DNA of 64,000 bases from Colius striatus (taxonomy: Eukaryota > Chordata > Aves > Coliiformes > Coliidae), in NCBI RefSeq assembly GCF_028858725.1, contig NC_084761.1, positions 34,564,501 to 34,628,500 of the forward strand, read 5' to 3'. The translations under genes were made by a program, and so were the position numbers. The notes beneath the pieces were generated by a model. That model saw only the letters and a program-made list of their open reading frames with translations. It had not been told where the DNA came from and searched no databases. Shown piece after piece: positions 35,051-49,190 of this stretch. The number at the start of each line of letters is the position of its first letter. Position 1 is the stretch's first letter.

Positions 35051-38000
35051 GTACCTGTATATAAACTACTTTTTGGCCACTACCAATGAATGGACTCTCT
35101 AAGACTGTGGTATCCAAAGTGTTGTGTGCCATGAGTAAATAATAGTAAGAATTTTTTCAGCCATTTCATCTTCGGCTCATCTTTTTTTACTTTCTATTTT
35201 GTGTATCTTTTATAAGATACATAATGTATTTGTATGGCAGTACATATATACAATTTATAAATAAATGATTGTACATGTACTGGGGGTGCATGCACAATTT
35301 TTTTTGCTGATAAGTGTGCACAATCCAAAAAGTTTGAAGAGCACTATTTTAAGGATCAAAATAGTGGGTGACCTAGGTGACCAAAGTGGGACTCCAGTAA
35401 TTCGACATTTCTCCTCTAAAACAATCAACAACTGGCTCTTCAGACTTCAAGCAAAGGTCACTAAAATAAATGTAAGCCTTTCCAAAAACTTCAAGTGAGT
35501 TTGTATCAGGCCTGTGAGAATTACAGCAGCAGAGGTTTAAGAGTAGGTGTCTGACATTCCCGAATCCTGGTCATCCAGCCTTGCTGACATTGCACTGTGT
35601 GAAGAATTGTATAGCTGGAGAGGAAGGAAAAAGTGGTTACATGTGATTTTGCACAGTAAGAGAGTAGTTTTATGGCGATTACATAGATAAATTTGCAAAC
35701 TATTGATATGGGGCAAGATAATCACTTCTTGGATCACAGTGAAGGGTGTAGTTAGCAAAACAAATTTAGCTGTCAGCTATGTACTTCTTCCAGTGCTACA
35801 CAACATAAATGATAAGAGGCAGAACACTCAACATTGCTATTATAAAATAACCAAATACATTGCCAAACAGTTGTGTTCTGTCATCCTAAAAATGGATGCC
35901 ATCTTACACCTTAGCCCACGAGTTGTCCACTCAGGAACACAGCGTTGCTGCTAACAAGAGGCACTTTGTGGTGCGAGACCATAATCCTTGTCTGTCATGG
36001 ATTTGTTTTATCATTGACAATGACGTTTGGCTGGCCTTGATTGGCACTAGTTTCTCACTGACCACAGTCCACAGTTTTAAGAGGAGGTGAGCTTATAGCT
36101 GATGTTCAGTCACGCTGTCCCTCAGGCAGTGCAAAGGCAGAGTCTTCTCTTGGATCGCAATGATTAAGAAAGGCAGCTGAATTACAGCTATCACTGCCAC
36201 TGCATTCTAGAACTGTTGCAATGTAATCCAACACTTATGCATCAGAAACAATTCTATCACTATGAAAAAAAGCCCTAGTAAGCACATTTATTCAAACATC
36301 TAAAATCAATCATCAGCTTCCAGGAATAGATCATGACTGAAAAGCCATTGCTTATCCTCCTTAGTTTCAACAGTAACTCCACTGTTGGCCTGTCTCTAAC
36401 CAGCGTAAGTGAATGGGAGGGTCAGGATGAGGAATCTGAGATCATCAGCGTATTTTTCTTGGTGTGGACCTCTCTCCACTAATCAAAATTTCTTTCAAGA
36501 TCTCTCAGCTGGCTTTTGAGCTTCACACAGAGCTTCTTCAGCCCTTGTCAAATGAAATTTGGCATTTTACCAGATGCGAAATGATGACTGACTCTTCCAG
36601 AACATCTTTAATTGAGTAAACCCCATAGTTATTAATAATATTTAATTATAGAGCATATAACTGAAACTATATTAACTCTAGAAAAATGCGCAAATACAAA
36701 ACCAGGGCAACATTTTAGCACTGACACACTACTGTTAGTATGATCAAAAGGACGTTGACTGATGGGTTTGCACTGGATTGTTCTCCAGGTACTGGTACAC
36801 TTGTGCTATGGTTGCTGCTGTAATTTCAATCTATACACAAGGAAGGGGCTCAAATGATTTCAAGGGGTGTAGAGAGGCTCATTCATTAGTCTAGTCTCAT
36901 AAAAGCTTTCTCTACTGCAAACATCTAACTGGCTACACCTATGTTAATATAATTCAAAGACTGCATAAATCAATGTCACAAAAAGCATACCCCTCTAGAT
37001 ATCCCCTAATGATCTCAGCTCTTAGGAGAGGACTTCCTGTTCTTTAATGTCAGGTCACAACTTCTGCTTGGCCTTCCAGTACAGCAAGGGCTGTACAAGC
37101 CAGTAGCCCTGACTCCCCAGTGACTACAAGGGCTCCCTGACATCACCAAGTTTTTGTAGCCTTGGCCCAACAGACTGGCTTGTCTCCACACTCCTGGCAG
37201 AGCAGGTAATGCTGATATACCCACTTCTCTCTGCTGTCCTGCATCAACGATCTCTGCTGGTTTTAGGGTTGCAAAGAGGCTGTCTCCAGGCGCTTTCCAA
37301 CGACAATATATTTTCTTAGGGTAAGTCCCATTATGCCTTTTTTATAAAAGGGGAAGCTGAGTCACAAAATGTTTAGGTGGCTTATCCAAGATTACAAAGC
37401 AGCATCAAAGTGGTAATTCTTAGGTAACTGTTGGGGAAAGCAGCATATTTTGTTGAATCATGCTGCCTCCCAACCATAAATAATGATACTTGGATTCAAT
37501 GCTTTCAGATCTATGAGCTATTCTGTCCCTGGCTGATGGCTAATGGGATCAACTGCTTTTATCCTCCAAAACTTGAAGAGAAATGGGGTATATTTCAAGC
37601 TTATTTTACGATTGAGCCTATTGTGGAATAGATAAAAAGGTGGTGGTTCCCAGGAAACTTTTCATTATAAGCTTAAATTGCTAATTATCTGGAGACATGC
37701 ATATAATAATTAAAAATAGAAATTCCAAGGGAGCACAGACGGGCAAAAGCACACCGTGCAGAAAAGGACTAGGTCAAACTCATATATCGCTATTCACAAC
37801 CAACAGCCCCCACAAAAAGCCTTTGGGCTTGCACATTAGGTAGGGCAAGGCTGCTGAGGCTTTTGAAGGCAGTCTGTCAGCTACAGACAAGTGGACCCCA
37901 AAGTACCATGAGCTCTGTAGCTGGGTTCATCCATTACCTCTTCATCAACAGCACCCCATTCTGCAGGTTACAGAGGTGAATGAGGGGAAGGGCAGAAAGC

Positions 38001-38455
38001 CTCCTGTACACCTTCATAAGGTTTATGTTTATCTGAACATGGTTTCTATTATTGTTTTACAGTCTGGAGCATGTCAACAGGAGATAAAGAGGAAAGATGG
38101 CTCAGGAATTAAATTATCTATACTGCTGAGCAAGTCTATTTCAGTCCACTGTGGTTTAAATTTGCCACCTGACACGATAAGGTAGAAAAGGTTATGTTAC
38201 TCTTCAGCTCAAAACGCACCTGTCTGGGAAGTCCTAACATCCCTCATTAAAAGGGATAGCACATGACCTAGCATTAAGGTTAATACCAGCGTGTTCCCCT
38301 GGAGCCACAACTGTGGTCCCTCATTACCATTATCCTCAGTGTTCTAAACACTGGCATCCTAATTGATAAACAGACTCAGCCAGTTTCAGACCTCAGAGAC
38401 AAGCAGCTAGATTTGGAGATAGCTATCCTTTGAACCAGGTAAGGAAAGCATTCTT
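35051..38455. other. Intergenic, no gene recognised
   Basis: A+T-rich DNA up to a pentamer array. Apart from the MIR-like relic listed separately, nothing was recognised. Open frames are under 85 codons. Confidence 0.5.
37330..37415 (-). mobile_element. MIR-like SINE relic
   Basis: TTTATAAAAGGGGAAGCTGA, then GTCACAAAATGTTTAGGTGG, CTTATCCAAGATTACAAAGC and AGC parallel the MIR complement (CAGATGgGGAAaCTGAGgCA, tTTAaGTggCTTgcCCAAGg, tcACAcAGC). The match is ordered but diverged. Confidence 0.5.
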
Positions 38456-38590
38456 TTTCCTTTCCTTTCCTTTCCTTTCCTTTCCTTTCCTTTCCTTTCC
38501 TTTCCTTTCCTTTCCTTTCCTTTCCTTTCCTTTCCTTTCCTTTCCTTTCCTTTCCCCTTCCCCTTCCCCTTCCCCTTCCCCTTCCCCTTT
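38456..38590. repeat. Compound (TTTCC)n then (CCCCTT)n microsatellite
   Basis: About 20 pure TTTCC units (38456-38555) change abruptly into about six CCCCTT units (to 38590), all pyrimidine on the plus strand. The minus strand stays open only because the purine repeat lacks stop codons, so the GRGRGKERKGKE-type frame there is an artefact. Confidence 0.97.
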
Positions 38591-41500
38591 CATTTTTTTG
38601 CATTAGGTGTCTGCAGAACTTTAATCAATCTTCATGTGATGCCAATAGTTCACAGAGCTACCGTGCTTGAAGGAAATACGTTATCTTTTCCCACTGTGAG
38701 CTGCTGTTTCTGAGGAGCATTTAATGCGAGTATGAAGTAACCATGCAATCTGAATCTGAAAGGACCATTAACCAGGAAAAATTAACAAAATACAAAGAAA
38801 TGACTGAGCTTGGATGGCTGGTTTTCCAGCTATGACCTTTAATTCTCCATAAAGAGAAGGTGATTTAAAAAGTCAAATATTCTCACCAATCTGGTTATTT
38901 AAACAGAATGGTGAATGATGCTGCATGTGTGGAAGGAATCCAAAAGCACTTTGGGTGGAAGGAAACGGTTGCAGTTATAACCAGCCTTATTTAAAGAAGA
39001 AAAATAATTATTTAAGCTCACAGTGTATTATTTCATGAACCTTATACTGTGAGATTAGTGTAAATACGTAATTGCATTAAACACATAAAGAAAAAGTGTG
39101 AATTAAATCTATTTTTCTTCAAAAGATCTGTCAGAATATTCAACATATAAGTATATTTAGGGAGAGAGTATAATCATGCAAGCAAGGTCTTAAACAACTT
39201 GTAAGCCAAATTAAGTTACCTATACGAGACCTAAACACACAAGTTCAGCTCAAATATAGCCTTTATTTCAGAGCTGCATAGAGTCCAAACCAGTTTGTTG
39301 ATTTCAGACTGCCTGAACTAGATACACGTGTCCTCACTGACAACTTTCAATACCATATGTGCTCAATGACACTAAACATTTGCCTGAATTATGGCCAGAG
39401 TGAACAGATGAGGTGAACTTCAAGCACCTCACATCAATGAACCAGGATTTACATTCATAGACAAATAAATTCATGCAGGAATTTATGAGTTCCTGGTGCA
39501 ATATGCATTTGTTTAAAAACTGTATTATTATAGCACCTAACGATCCAAGCCATGGGCCATCACTCTCTTGCACCTGGTGCTGCATAGGTATTTGCACAGA
39601 GAAGCAAAGCACATTCCCCAGATAGTTTACAGTTCAGTTATGAACAAAGATACAGTAGAGGGGTAGTGCATGGAAAGCACAAACAAACAATGAGATTGGC
39701 TGATGTAATGTAGTAGATTGAAAAATGTCGCTTTGATGTGGCTTTTCTTCCACATTTCTGCCTTCTAAGAGCTGTTAAAAACAGCTACAATCTCTTAATT
39801 TCTTCCCTAATAGCCCTTTCTCAGGTGACCATATGTCACAGGGATGCCACACGATCCCAAATGGGAAAAGTACCAAAGATCATAAGGGGAATGAGTCACG
39901 AAACAGTGAGGCATGTTCTAAAAATATTTACAAATCCTCAGTCAGAAAAAAAAAGGTCTGTTGCCAATGACACTTCTTGGGCAATAGGAATCTTTGTGCA
40001 GTCAAATGGCATAAGTGACTCCACAAATGGCAAGCTTTTTACATGAGTCCAATTTTCAAAGTGCTTATGAATGTCTCTCTCCTGAATTTCTTTCTCAATT
40101 TTTGCGTAAACCATCCTAAGTCTTACAGATAGAGAAAGATCAAGCTTAATCGGGGCAACTCTAAGCCTTTCATCAATTCAATTATCCGTTTAAGGACTCA
40201 CTCATTGAACTTAGCCATAAAATGTTAGAGTTGCAGTGCTGCTCCCGTCTATCAGCTTGTGTCCCTGAATTCTTTGTACCCTTAGGGATGTTTTATCTTT
40301 TGAGAAATGTGACAGTCTGCCTTTTAAGACTGGCCTCGGCAGAGCTCCATAGCCAATATATTGACAGATAGAAGGTAGCATGGAAACTGAAGCAGTTCAC
40401 AACTCGTGTCTGTCAAACCACTTTCATCTCCAGACACAGGACCTTTGAAAATTATTGCAGGGCCTTTCAAACCGCTAACTTACGTTAATGGAATGTGATT
40501 TTTAAAATTTTTGGTTGTTTTTCAGGGATCTGTGCATCTACAGCAGTATCCCACCAGACCTCATTTCCCAGTCTTTTAACTTTTTGGAAAATAGAATTAG
40601 AATATTAGAATATCTCCAAGCATATGCAGGGTTTATCATGGAAATGTTCCTTTGCTGCCAGAAGAACAGGCTCAAAAGGGGAAGACACTGCCAGTATTTC
40701 TGATGCTTTCTACTGAAACGTTGAGTTGATTATTTCTATATGCAAACTTGAATTTGCAGGTTCTCTACCCTCCATTTTGAAGAGTGATGGAGAGAGGCAG
40801 CCGCTTTGAAGTAAATTAAAATCAATCATATCACCTCTAAGAACCTATTCTTTTCCAAACAATGAAATTCAAAACAATAGAAGGCTAGCTGTGGGATATT
40901 ACAGGCATCTTCATGAGGTCATGCATCATTTCTGGTTTTGCAGAACACATGGATAAGCAGCTGTATTGACATCAACGTTTCCTTTTGGGGATAATGCTAT
41001 AAAGATTGGCCAACACTCCAATTTCCTCCTTGTTTTGCTTTACCTGAATATTACCATTTCAGAGCATTGGTACCTCAGCTAGGAGAAGATGGCAATTCAG
41101 ATCCTGCTGAAAAGCATTTTCTTTTAAAATGAAGACTTCTGCAAAGATGATAGAAAACAACAGAAATACTTCTTACATTATACTTTTCACCCCTTAGTAC
41201 AGTCCTTCAAGATCAAACTGCCAAAATACCAAAAGACATTCAGATATTCAGAGTTGATTTTCTTGAATTTTAGTTTAGAGGAAGGGAATCTCTTGAGGAG
41301 ATATATATATATACACATAGACAGATATATATGCCTGCATAGTTTAATTTCCTGTCTTTTAACCAAAGCCACCAGCCTAATGCTAACACAAGATATTTTT
41401 TGGACCTTGGGATTTCTTGCCATTTTATGGCCTTTTTACCTCATGCTCTTGTTTATAATGTTTAAGAACAGTGCAGCTTCAGAATGGCACGACAAAATCT

Positions 41501-42714
41501 TTCAGTGAGGAGCTGGAAGCACATTTAAGAGGGGACTTAAGAAACACACATTTTAAATCAGCCTTTAAAATCATTGGCAAATACTTCCTAGACAAAGTAG
41601 TAAATCCGTTGGTCTCATGTAGAATGACAGACCTAGGCTTTGCTACCGGGTTGCTGCCCTTTCTCTCAGTGAAATAACCGTGTGTTCAGCTAATGGTAGA
41701 CTATATTGCTGTCAATATCACTTTCAAGTTATTAGGGCCAATCAATGCTGGATAAAAGGAAAAAAGGTGGTCAACAGGCAATCTAGCTTTCAGTTTAAAA
41801 CTCCCTTGAGGATTTTCATTATCCTTCCCTTTTCTGTTCTGAAGGTTAGCTCTAGCTAGACTATTTCTAGCTTCAACTTCCTGGAGATAATGTACATCCA
41901 CAATAGCCTTGGTCCTCCAGCGTCAGTGTGCCCTTCCACCTGAGTAAGCAGAGTCTTGTCTTTTTTCTATTATTTGTGACCTTTTCCTGGGTTAAAAGGT
42001 CACCCCTGAAGCAGACAGTTTTCACTTCTTATGGTGATTGCAGTGCAAAAAACTAGGCTTATACCTTGTTAGAAGTGACATCACTGTACATTAAAGACAT
42101 CATATCTCCTTTCATATTAAAATGCCTGTCAGTTCTGCTGCTCGCAGGCTGTAAATCTGCCACAGTATCCCCTGCTTGGGAGCTTTCATTATGAAAATAT
42201 GGAAGATAAGCACTCTGCTTTACTGTCAAAAGAAGAAAGTACTCTGGTAGTAATGAGGTTACCTTAAAAATAAGTACACAATTTCATAAACACACATTAT
42301 TTAACATGGGGCGATTTTTGAAAGCAATCCTTTTTGTTTCAATTCCTCCTAAAATTTAAGCTGAAAAAACAGTATGAGGCAAGCATGAATATACCATCCT
42401 GTAGAATTTATTAATGCATAGATTTAGTACCTGCTCATGCAGTAAATCATTAGATTTTCTCTTTGACTTTGGCCCTCCAGCCTTTAGAGAAATGACATAC
42501 CAGAACTTAACCTGTTTTTCATTATTATATCACATAGATACAAAAAGACTTGTATGTTCTGCAAGAAAGTGACAAAATTCAGCTGTTATGCACACGAGTT
42601 TAGAAAACACAGACGGTAGAAAAATATCTCCTAAACAGCAAAGAAAAATACAAATAATTATTGATCATGTGCTCTCATAGCATCATTAGGATGTTAATAA
42701 TACCTTGCTATCAC
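38591..42714. other. Intergenic, no gene recognised
   Basis: A+T-rich DNA with a short TA/CA run at 41301-41333. No exon, RNA gene or known element was recognised. Confidence 0.5.
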
Positions 42715-42885
42715 ATAAAGCTTTTCATCCATTGATCTGAAAGCACTTTAGATATATCATTCTTTGGGTTTTACAGAAGAGAAACTGAGACACAGAGGGT
42801 CAGATGACCTGTCTTAACATTTGAGAGCAGCTCAGCAGTAGAAGTGAGAACAGATCCTACATCTCTAGACCAGCCTGTCTGAAAC
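42715..42885 (-). mobile_element. MIR-like SINE relic
   Basis: AAAGCTTTTCATCCATTGAT, then CTGAAAGCACTTTAGA, GGGTTTTACAGAAGAGAAAC, TGAGACACAGAGGGTCAGAT and GACCTGTC, then AGCTCAGCAGTAGAAGTGAG follow the complement of a MIR (tTTTACAGAtGAGgAAACTG, AGgCACAGAGaGGTtA, tGACtTG, CAG...GTgG). This is the longest and clearest of the three MIR-like relics. Confidence 0.55.
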
Positions 42886-45800
42886 TTGACTTGCTTATTC
42901 CAAATGGGAAATTTGCATCATTTGCTGGTGTACCCCTAAATTGTTCACACGGCATGTGGTCGTTCATTTATTATTCATTAGTGGGCTAAAATTCTCACAA
43001 GTATTTATTATATTCTTAAAAATAATCTCCTTATCCATTTTGTGCAAAAATACTAATCCACTCCCATTGTACATTCCCATTAAAATTCCCTCCAACTGAG
43101 GAAACTGCATCACAGGAGCATAGGATCTGTATTTTCAAATTTCATCTTCTAAATGGTGCACACCATTGTTGGTGCTGTGTTTGAGGAGCTGAAATGAGTG
43201 GCTCAAGAATTATCTATGGATGATGACACCTTTCACCTCCAAGCCATTGATTTTAATGTTTGAACCATACATCCAGGTGTGGAAATATATATTTAGACTG
43301 TGTGTTATGTGAAATCAATTGGTAATGTCAGTTCCAAGCAGACAAGTGCCCAGATGAAAACCACGAGAAAGAAAACAAAAAAAGACCACAAAACTATTTG
43401 GATGAGGCAGGTGAATGCATAGGAAATGTGTGCAGTAGCTGAGGAGATTACATGGTTGGGATATTTTCTGGTGAGGTGAGACCAAAGGCTTCCACATATG
43501 TCTGGAGGAAACCAGAGCACATGCCACTTGGTGGAGCTGGAAGTTAAATGAAACAAGAAACCAAAGAGTGATGCGTGATACAAACACAGCTTGCTGCTTC
43601 ACCTGCTAGTTTCTCACGAATGCGGGGATGATTTTCTTCCACTTCTTCATAGCATGAAGTCCTCTGTTTATGTACAGAGGATCAGAGTGAAGTAATGAGA
43701 GCTACAGTTCTTTCATGATCCAAGCCATAAGGATTTATCACCCATTTTACAGTGATGTTGCCAACACTTTCCCAGCTGCAAAAGCCTGCAAGGACTACTG
43801 ATCAGGCTTTTGTATCATCTCTCTTCTCCTCAGAAGAGCTTTTTAAACATTTTCAGTTTCACAGCCACAAGTCTTGTTTATGCTGAGCGCTTTCTTAGCA
43901 TTCCCCATCGTTTTCTACATCCATGCAGGTCCACTGGCAGCATCAAGGATATGGTTTTTAATGACAGGTGGTCTGGATTGCTACAGGCGCTTTAAGCTAC
44001 TGGCCTCTAAATTTTCTAGGTAGGATTAGGTGGGTGAGAAAACACGGGTGTCATTTTTGCCCTAAAGCTCTGATGGCTCCTAGAGTAGTGGAGCTGCACT
44101 GATAGCACAGACGGCAGTTTTGCCTGAAAGCTGAAAGACGGACTACAGAACAGCAAGTCAATTGCCCTGCATCATTCACCTCTCCTAGAAGATAACATTA
44201 ATTCATACCCATTGTCACAGGTCTGGAACAGATAATACAAAACCTTCGGTATTTGGTAATATAGTTTTTCACTCATATAATTTTTCCTGTAAAAGCAGTC
44301 AAGAATAAAGTATATAGGAATATTTTCTTGCATGTGTGAACACCAGGGAATCAGATCTGAACACTGTGTTTGAGGTTATACTACCTCTGAAACTGCAGGC
44401 CCCGGGGAATGGGTCACAGGCAGTCACACCATATTGACAGATCTATATTTATAGATAGCATCCTTATTTTTGCTAGTGTACCCATTCACACTACAATAAA
44501 GATAAAAAGACAAGTGAGCTGCATCATGTACTCAGATAGAAAATAACTTTTGTCTTAATACAAAAAATTATGCTTTTGTTTCTTACCTGGCAAAACTGTT
44601 TACCTTGCATATATGCAATTTCTAGCCCTCTCTTTTGATTTTACCTATTTTTGTGTTTCCATTACAAAATAATCACATTCCATTTTTGTGAAAGTTAGTG
44701 GCCAAGAATTAGGGCCAGTGGAAAATATCAGCTCCCAAATGCTCTAGGATTGACCTGACATTGACACTAAATCATATTTTTATTCTATGGAAATTGAGCT
44801 CTCCAGCTGGTAAAGGCACAGAAAGAATGGAGTGGTTATACCACCATTTATATTACTCAAAATAGTTAAGTGTTTAATTGAGTGGGTTAACAGTATATTA
44901 AATATTTACATTTTGAATTACTGAATCTAGTAATATTTGAGATTTTTCTACATATCTCTTTCCTCTCTTGCCTCAACTTCAAAAACAATAAAACCAGCTT
45001 CTTCCATCTAATCACATTTCTGTTAATTGAATGAGGGAACTGAGCCACCAAAGATGCGATTCACCCTGGAAGCCTCTGGCAGTTGCATATGAGATCGCAG
45101 GTATTCTGAGTTATTTTTGCCTATTTCCAGAATCCTCACAGCAGTAACATGTATCAGCAGAGTAAACATTGACTTGATAGCCTCTACATCTACCCTCTCT
45201 GGCTAATATCCAGGAAGGTGCTCTTCGCATAGACAAACAGAATCATCTCTGTATACTTCTTTTCTCTCTTTATTTGCACTTCAGTAATGTCTAAGGAAGT
45301 TCTGCATACTGTCTGTATACAGCAACAAACACAAAGATCTGCAGGTATAGAACTTGAAGACTCAAGCTCTTTTTTTCATTACTTTATTTTCCAGTATTTT
45401 TGCTGGGTATGTGTCAGCAAACACTTTGAATTTCACAGTTAGCTGTATTTTCTTCATATAACGTTGAGGTCTGTGTCAATAAAGGTCAATTTGCTGCTAT
45501 TACAACTATTACTTAAACTGCACTAGTGGCTCCATAGAGTGAGGTAGTACTGTTGGGTTCAAGCCTACATCTTACAATTTCTGGAAGACTGAAATGTGTG
45601 GATGGAAAAAGAAAAATCCCACTCAGTTTATTTTAGGCTTGATCCCTAATCTACTACTGCTTGCTGAAATCCATGGAAAGGCTCTTGTGCTTTTTTTGAG
45701 AGGAGGCAAACACAAATTTTCCCTGTCTATGAAATACCTGTGGAGGGTCAAATAATGGAAAAATTGGGTTCAGAGGCCAGAAAAAGTCAGGTGATGGCAG

Positions 45801-48800
45801 ATCCAGCCAGTTCCCAAAAAGACTTACTTGTCCTGTGAGTCAGGTGTTACTTTTGCCCTACAGCATCAGTGGGATCCTTAAGTGGAAAGGGTCAGAGAGG
45901 TACAGAAAGGTGGCTGAACACTTTAATCTTCCTTCTTCACTGAATTTCAGAACAAAGTATGGATTGTTTTTTCCACACTACAAATTACAGCTGCCTCATG
46001 TTTGCTCCATACGCCTAGGTCTGCATCAGAAGCATTTCTGGACAGCTGGGAACTGACTTGCAAATGCTTTACATCAGCGGGTCCATTTAAAGTAACCACT
46101 TCAGCCCATGTCTTTGCTTAAATTTGACACCAGAGTATTCAACCTGAAGTATTGAATTAGCATCATCCAACTGGCTATGGAAAAGTTTACACTGAAATGT
46201 AGTCTGGAATTGATACTCCATACTGGAAAAAATAGAGAACATGTGTTTCCTTGATGTAAGTATTTTAGAAAGTCTAAACACAAAAGGCTGTGTCCAACTC
46301 CATTGTATTTTGCACAAAATCTAGCTAAGCTTTGCATAAAAAAATCAGGTGGAGCTTCCAGCCTTTATTTAATAGAAAGCCCAATTTCCACGTGACAATA
46401 ACTGGACAGAAAGTAGGAGAGGCAAACGTGTGACAAAAGATAATCATGTCATAGAAGGACATAAACACACCAAGGTGATGAACACAGTGCAAGAAATTGA
46501 AGAAGATAGAATTTTAATGGGCTCTTCTGCCTAAAACTTGTAGCACAAACCCCTGATTTTTTTAAGGTCCAGTTTAAAAATGCAGTAACTTTGAGAACAT
46601 GGCTGGAAATCAGCAGTTCTGGTGAACTTAGCATAGCATGGCAAATAATGTTGGATAACTAACCCTTCATTTAAAGGGAAAAGATCTTTGCTCTTTTACT
46701 GTTTAGGCACAGGTAGACTATCATTCAAATGCTGAAAGGCTCCCATCCAAATGCATGCAAAGCAGGATTTCAAACCTCTTAAGGCTTGCTAAGAAGCTTG
46801 TCCCTTGGGGAAGCCAAAGAGAGCACTCCCAGGAACTCAGGGAGTTAAGTGAACTCTAAAAGCTTCTGGGGATCATCCCTTTCTTTTCTACAGATATGAA
46901 AGTCTAGTAGACACAGAGAAAGCCTCAGGCTGAGTTCTCACATTACCTCCCTGAAGACCTGCTGACAGCTCCCAGTTTACCAGGAAGTTTGCTGAGGAGG
47001 AAAAGGAGGGCGGTCCTAATACTTCCACTCTGTTGCTTCTTCCTGCACTCATCAATTACTTAATGTCCAATTCCTGGCCCTCAGGACATCAGAAGAAGGC
47101 TTCTAAAAAGCACAAATCATAGTAGAAGAACACAGCCGAGAAAGTAAAAAAAAGGGGGCAGAGAGCATGGAGGTTACACCAACACAGCTTCTGACTGTGC
47201 AAAGTGAGACATGGCACTCAGAAACTCATACCCACTAGTTTGCTATGGGACAACAGCCTGGAGGGCCACAGCAATGAGGGGAAGCTAATCCCCACTCTTC
47301 TGGCAAAGGAGTTGTTTCAGGACTGAAAAGCAAACAAGTAACTTGGCTTGCAAAACCTTTGTCATGAGACTCTCTCTTAGGAATCCTGTGGGATAGCTGT
47401 GCAAAAAGCACAGATGGCGCTTCCTTGATCCAAAGTGGATGGAAAGGCTCTGCAGCCTAAGACTTAGCCTGAATCCACTGGAGGAATTTTGAGTCAGGCC
47501 AGTGGGCTAACTGATAGTTCAGCAGCCAGCAGCCATTCCTGAAGAGTTTCTAAAACCAAGCTGTGACAACTGCCAACCTAGGAGTTATATTGTTGTTACC
47601 AGCTCATCAAGATAAATTTGTTTTGAGATTTCAGGTGCATTTTCAATGATTTATAGAGGCATCCTTAGTACAGAGAAGTAATTAGCAAAACTTCCACTAG
47701 CTTCAGTGGGAGCAGAATCTCACCTTCCACCTCTCCAATTCCAGAAACGTGGTTTACTTCAGCGTCCTCAGAAAACCCTGCAATAACAGTGCTCCTCTTG
47801 AATCACAGGGCTTCTCTTCCTCGACACTGTTTCATGGAGGCTGACACCTCCTTCTGCCCCCACACTCTCAGAGGCCCTGAACAAGAAAAGTTTCCCTGTT
47901 TGAACGCTTCTCTTGGCCTCTTATTTTATTGTGCTTTTTGATTTTTCTTTTTCTTTTCTTTCTAATCTAAGAAGGCAGCAAAGCTGATTGTTAAGACCAT
48001 AGGGTATGCTATTGAGTGCAGCTGGAACAGGTTTGTCCTCTGACACAATTTTTAGGTGAGGTCTCTTCAACACATCTTTTTTTCCTCTACTGTTTGTAGC
48101 CAGGACTTATCTAGGTTGAATTAAAAATCTGCCACGGACATTCTTTTGTCACCTGGATTGTTGTTCTTCTGCATTTAAGTCAAATAAATGGTATGCACTT
48201 CACAAGAAATACAAAAATTGGACACTCCTTTTAACACATTCTGTGTCATATAGCCACTTCACTCTATGGAAATGCTTTTATTTCAAGTAGCTGGGAGAGA
48301 AAAACCTTCCTAACTTTGAAGTGGTTGTTATTGCACTAAAGAGAGAGAAAGAGAGACTGTCAAATCTCATTCCATTTTGAAAGTTAACTGCAGTTTTAAT
48401 TAGGTCCTCTGAATCAGGATTCTGGGGTGTTTTGAATTAGCAATAGTACATGATCTACCGACTTCCATCATTAAGTTCAGTTGACAGAGGCCAACACAAC
48501 TCTTTTCTTTGTAACTTTGTAACCATTTATGTTTGAGGTGAAGATGTTAATATGGAAATTTTGTGAGCTGGGAACGGCTACGAACTCCATCATTGTAATT
48601 TATGACCTTTCATCTGAGGCCAAATGTAAAGGCAATTGCAATTGTTCTGTATCTCAAGGCCAGCACATAGCAGATGTATGAAATTTGGAGTGTTAGACAT
48701 AAACTTTTATTACCAAATTATAAATAATTTCTACCACTTACAACGTTCACCTTTCAAGTTCATCTTGATTAAAACGCAAGGGCAGCATCTCACTGATTTC

Positions 48801-49042
48801 CATGAGTTATGCAGCTGAGAAAGCTCTGCCACAGTACACTATGAAAGGCTAAAGCACTGCAGTATTTAAAAGAACCTGCTGAGAGCAAGGTATATGATAT
48901 TAGATCAAAATCTTTTTTCATCTAGATGACAAACAAATAAACAAAAGAGAATCATTAGCTAATAGTGTCCTAATTTTATTTTTAGTCATCAAAGCTTTGA
49001 AATCTTTAAGGAGTCCACTGAGTGTGGACCACCTTCCTGAGG
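42886..49042. other. Intergenic, no gene recognised
   Basis: Over 6 kb of A+T-rich, low-repeat DNA. Open frames are short and unremarkable. A short purine-rich run, (GA)n, occurs near 48340-48358. Conserved non-coding elements may be present but cannot be recognised from one sequence. Confidence 0.5.
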
Positions 49043-49190
49043 TCACAGAATCTCAAGGGTTGGAAGGGACCTTGAAAGATCATCTAGTCCAACCCCTCTT
49101 GCCAGAGCAGGACCAATTAGAGTAGGTCACATAGGAACTCGTCCAGGTGGGTTTTGAATGACCCCAGGGACACACTCTTTAGGTTGCCTA
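49043..49190 (-). mobile_element. CR1 3'-end fragment, older subfamily
   Basis: About 150 bp, complement of CR1: CACAGAATCTCAAGGGTTGG, then AAGGGACCTTGAAAGATCAT, CTAGTCCAACCCC and GCCAGAGCAGGACCAATTAG, then AGTAGGTCACATAGGAACTC. The GCCAGAGCAGG wording separates it from the GCAGAAGCAGG copies at 34685 and 58421. Confidence 0.9.

Noticed and set aside
13874..38590. CRISPR-like or other regularly spaced repeat arrays
   Set aside because: The only arrays here are simple microsatellites and short tandem repeats. There are no conserved repeats separated by unique spacers, and the genome is a vertebrate one.
38376..38603. 75-codon minus-strand Lys/Arg/Glu/Gly repeat protein
   Set aside because: It is the translation of the TTTCC/CCCCTT microsatellite, whose purine strand cannot contain stop codons.
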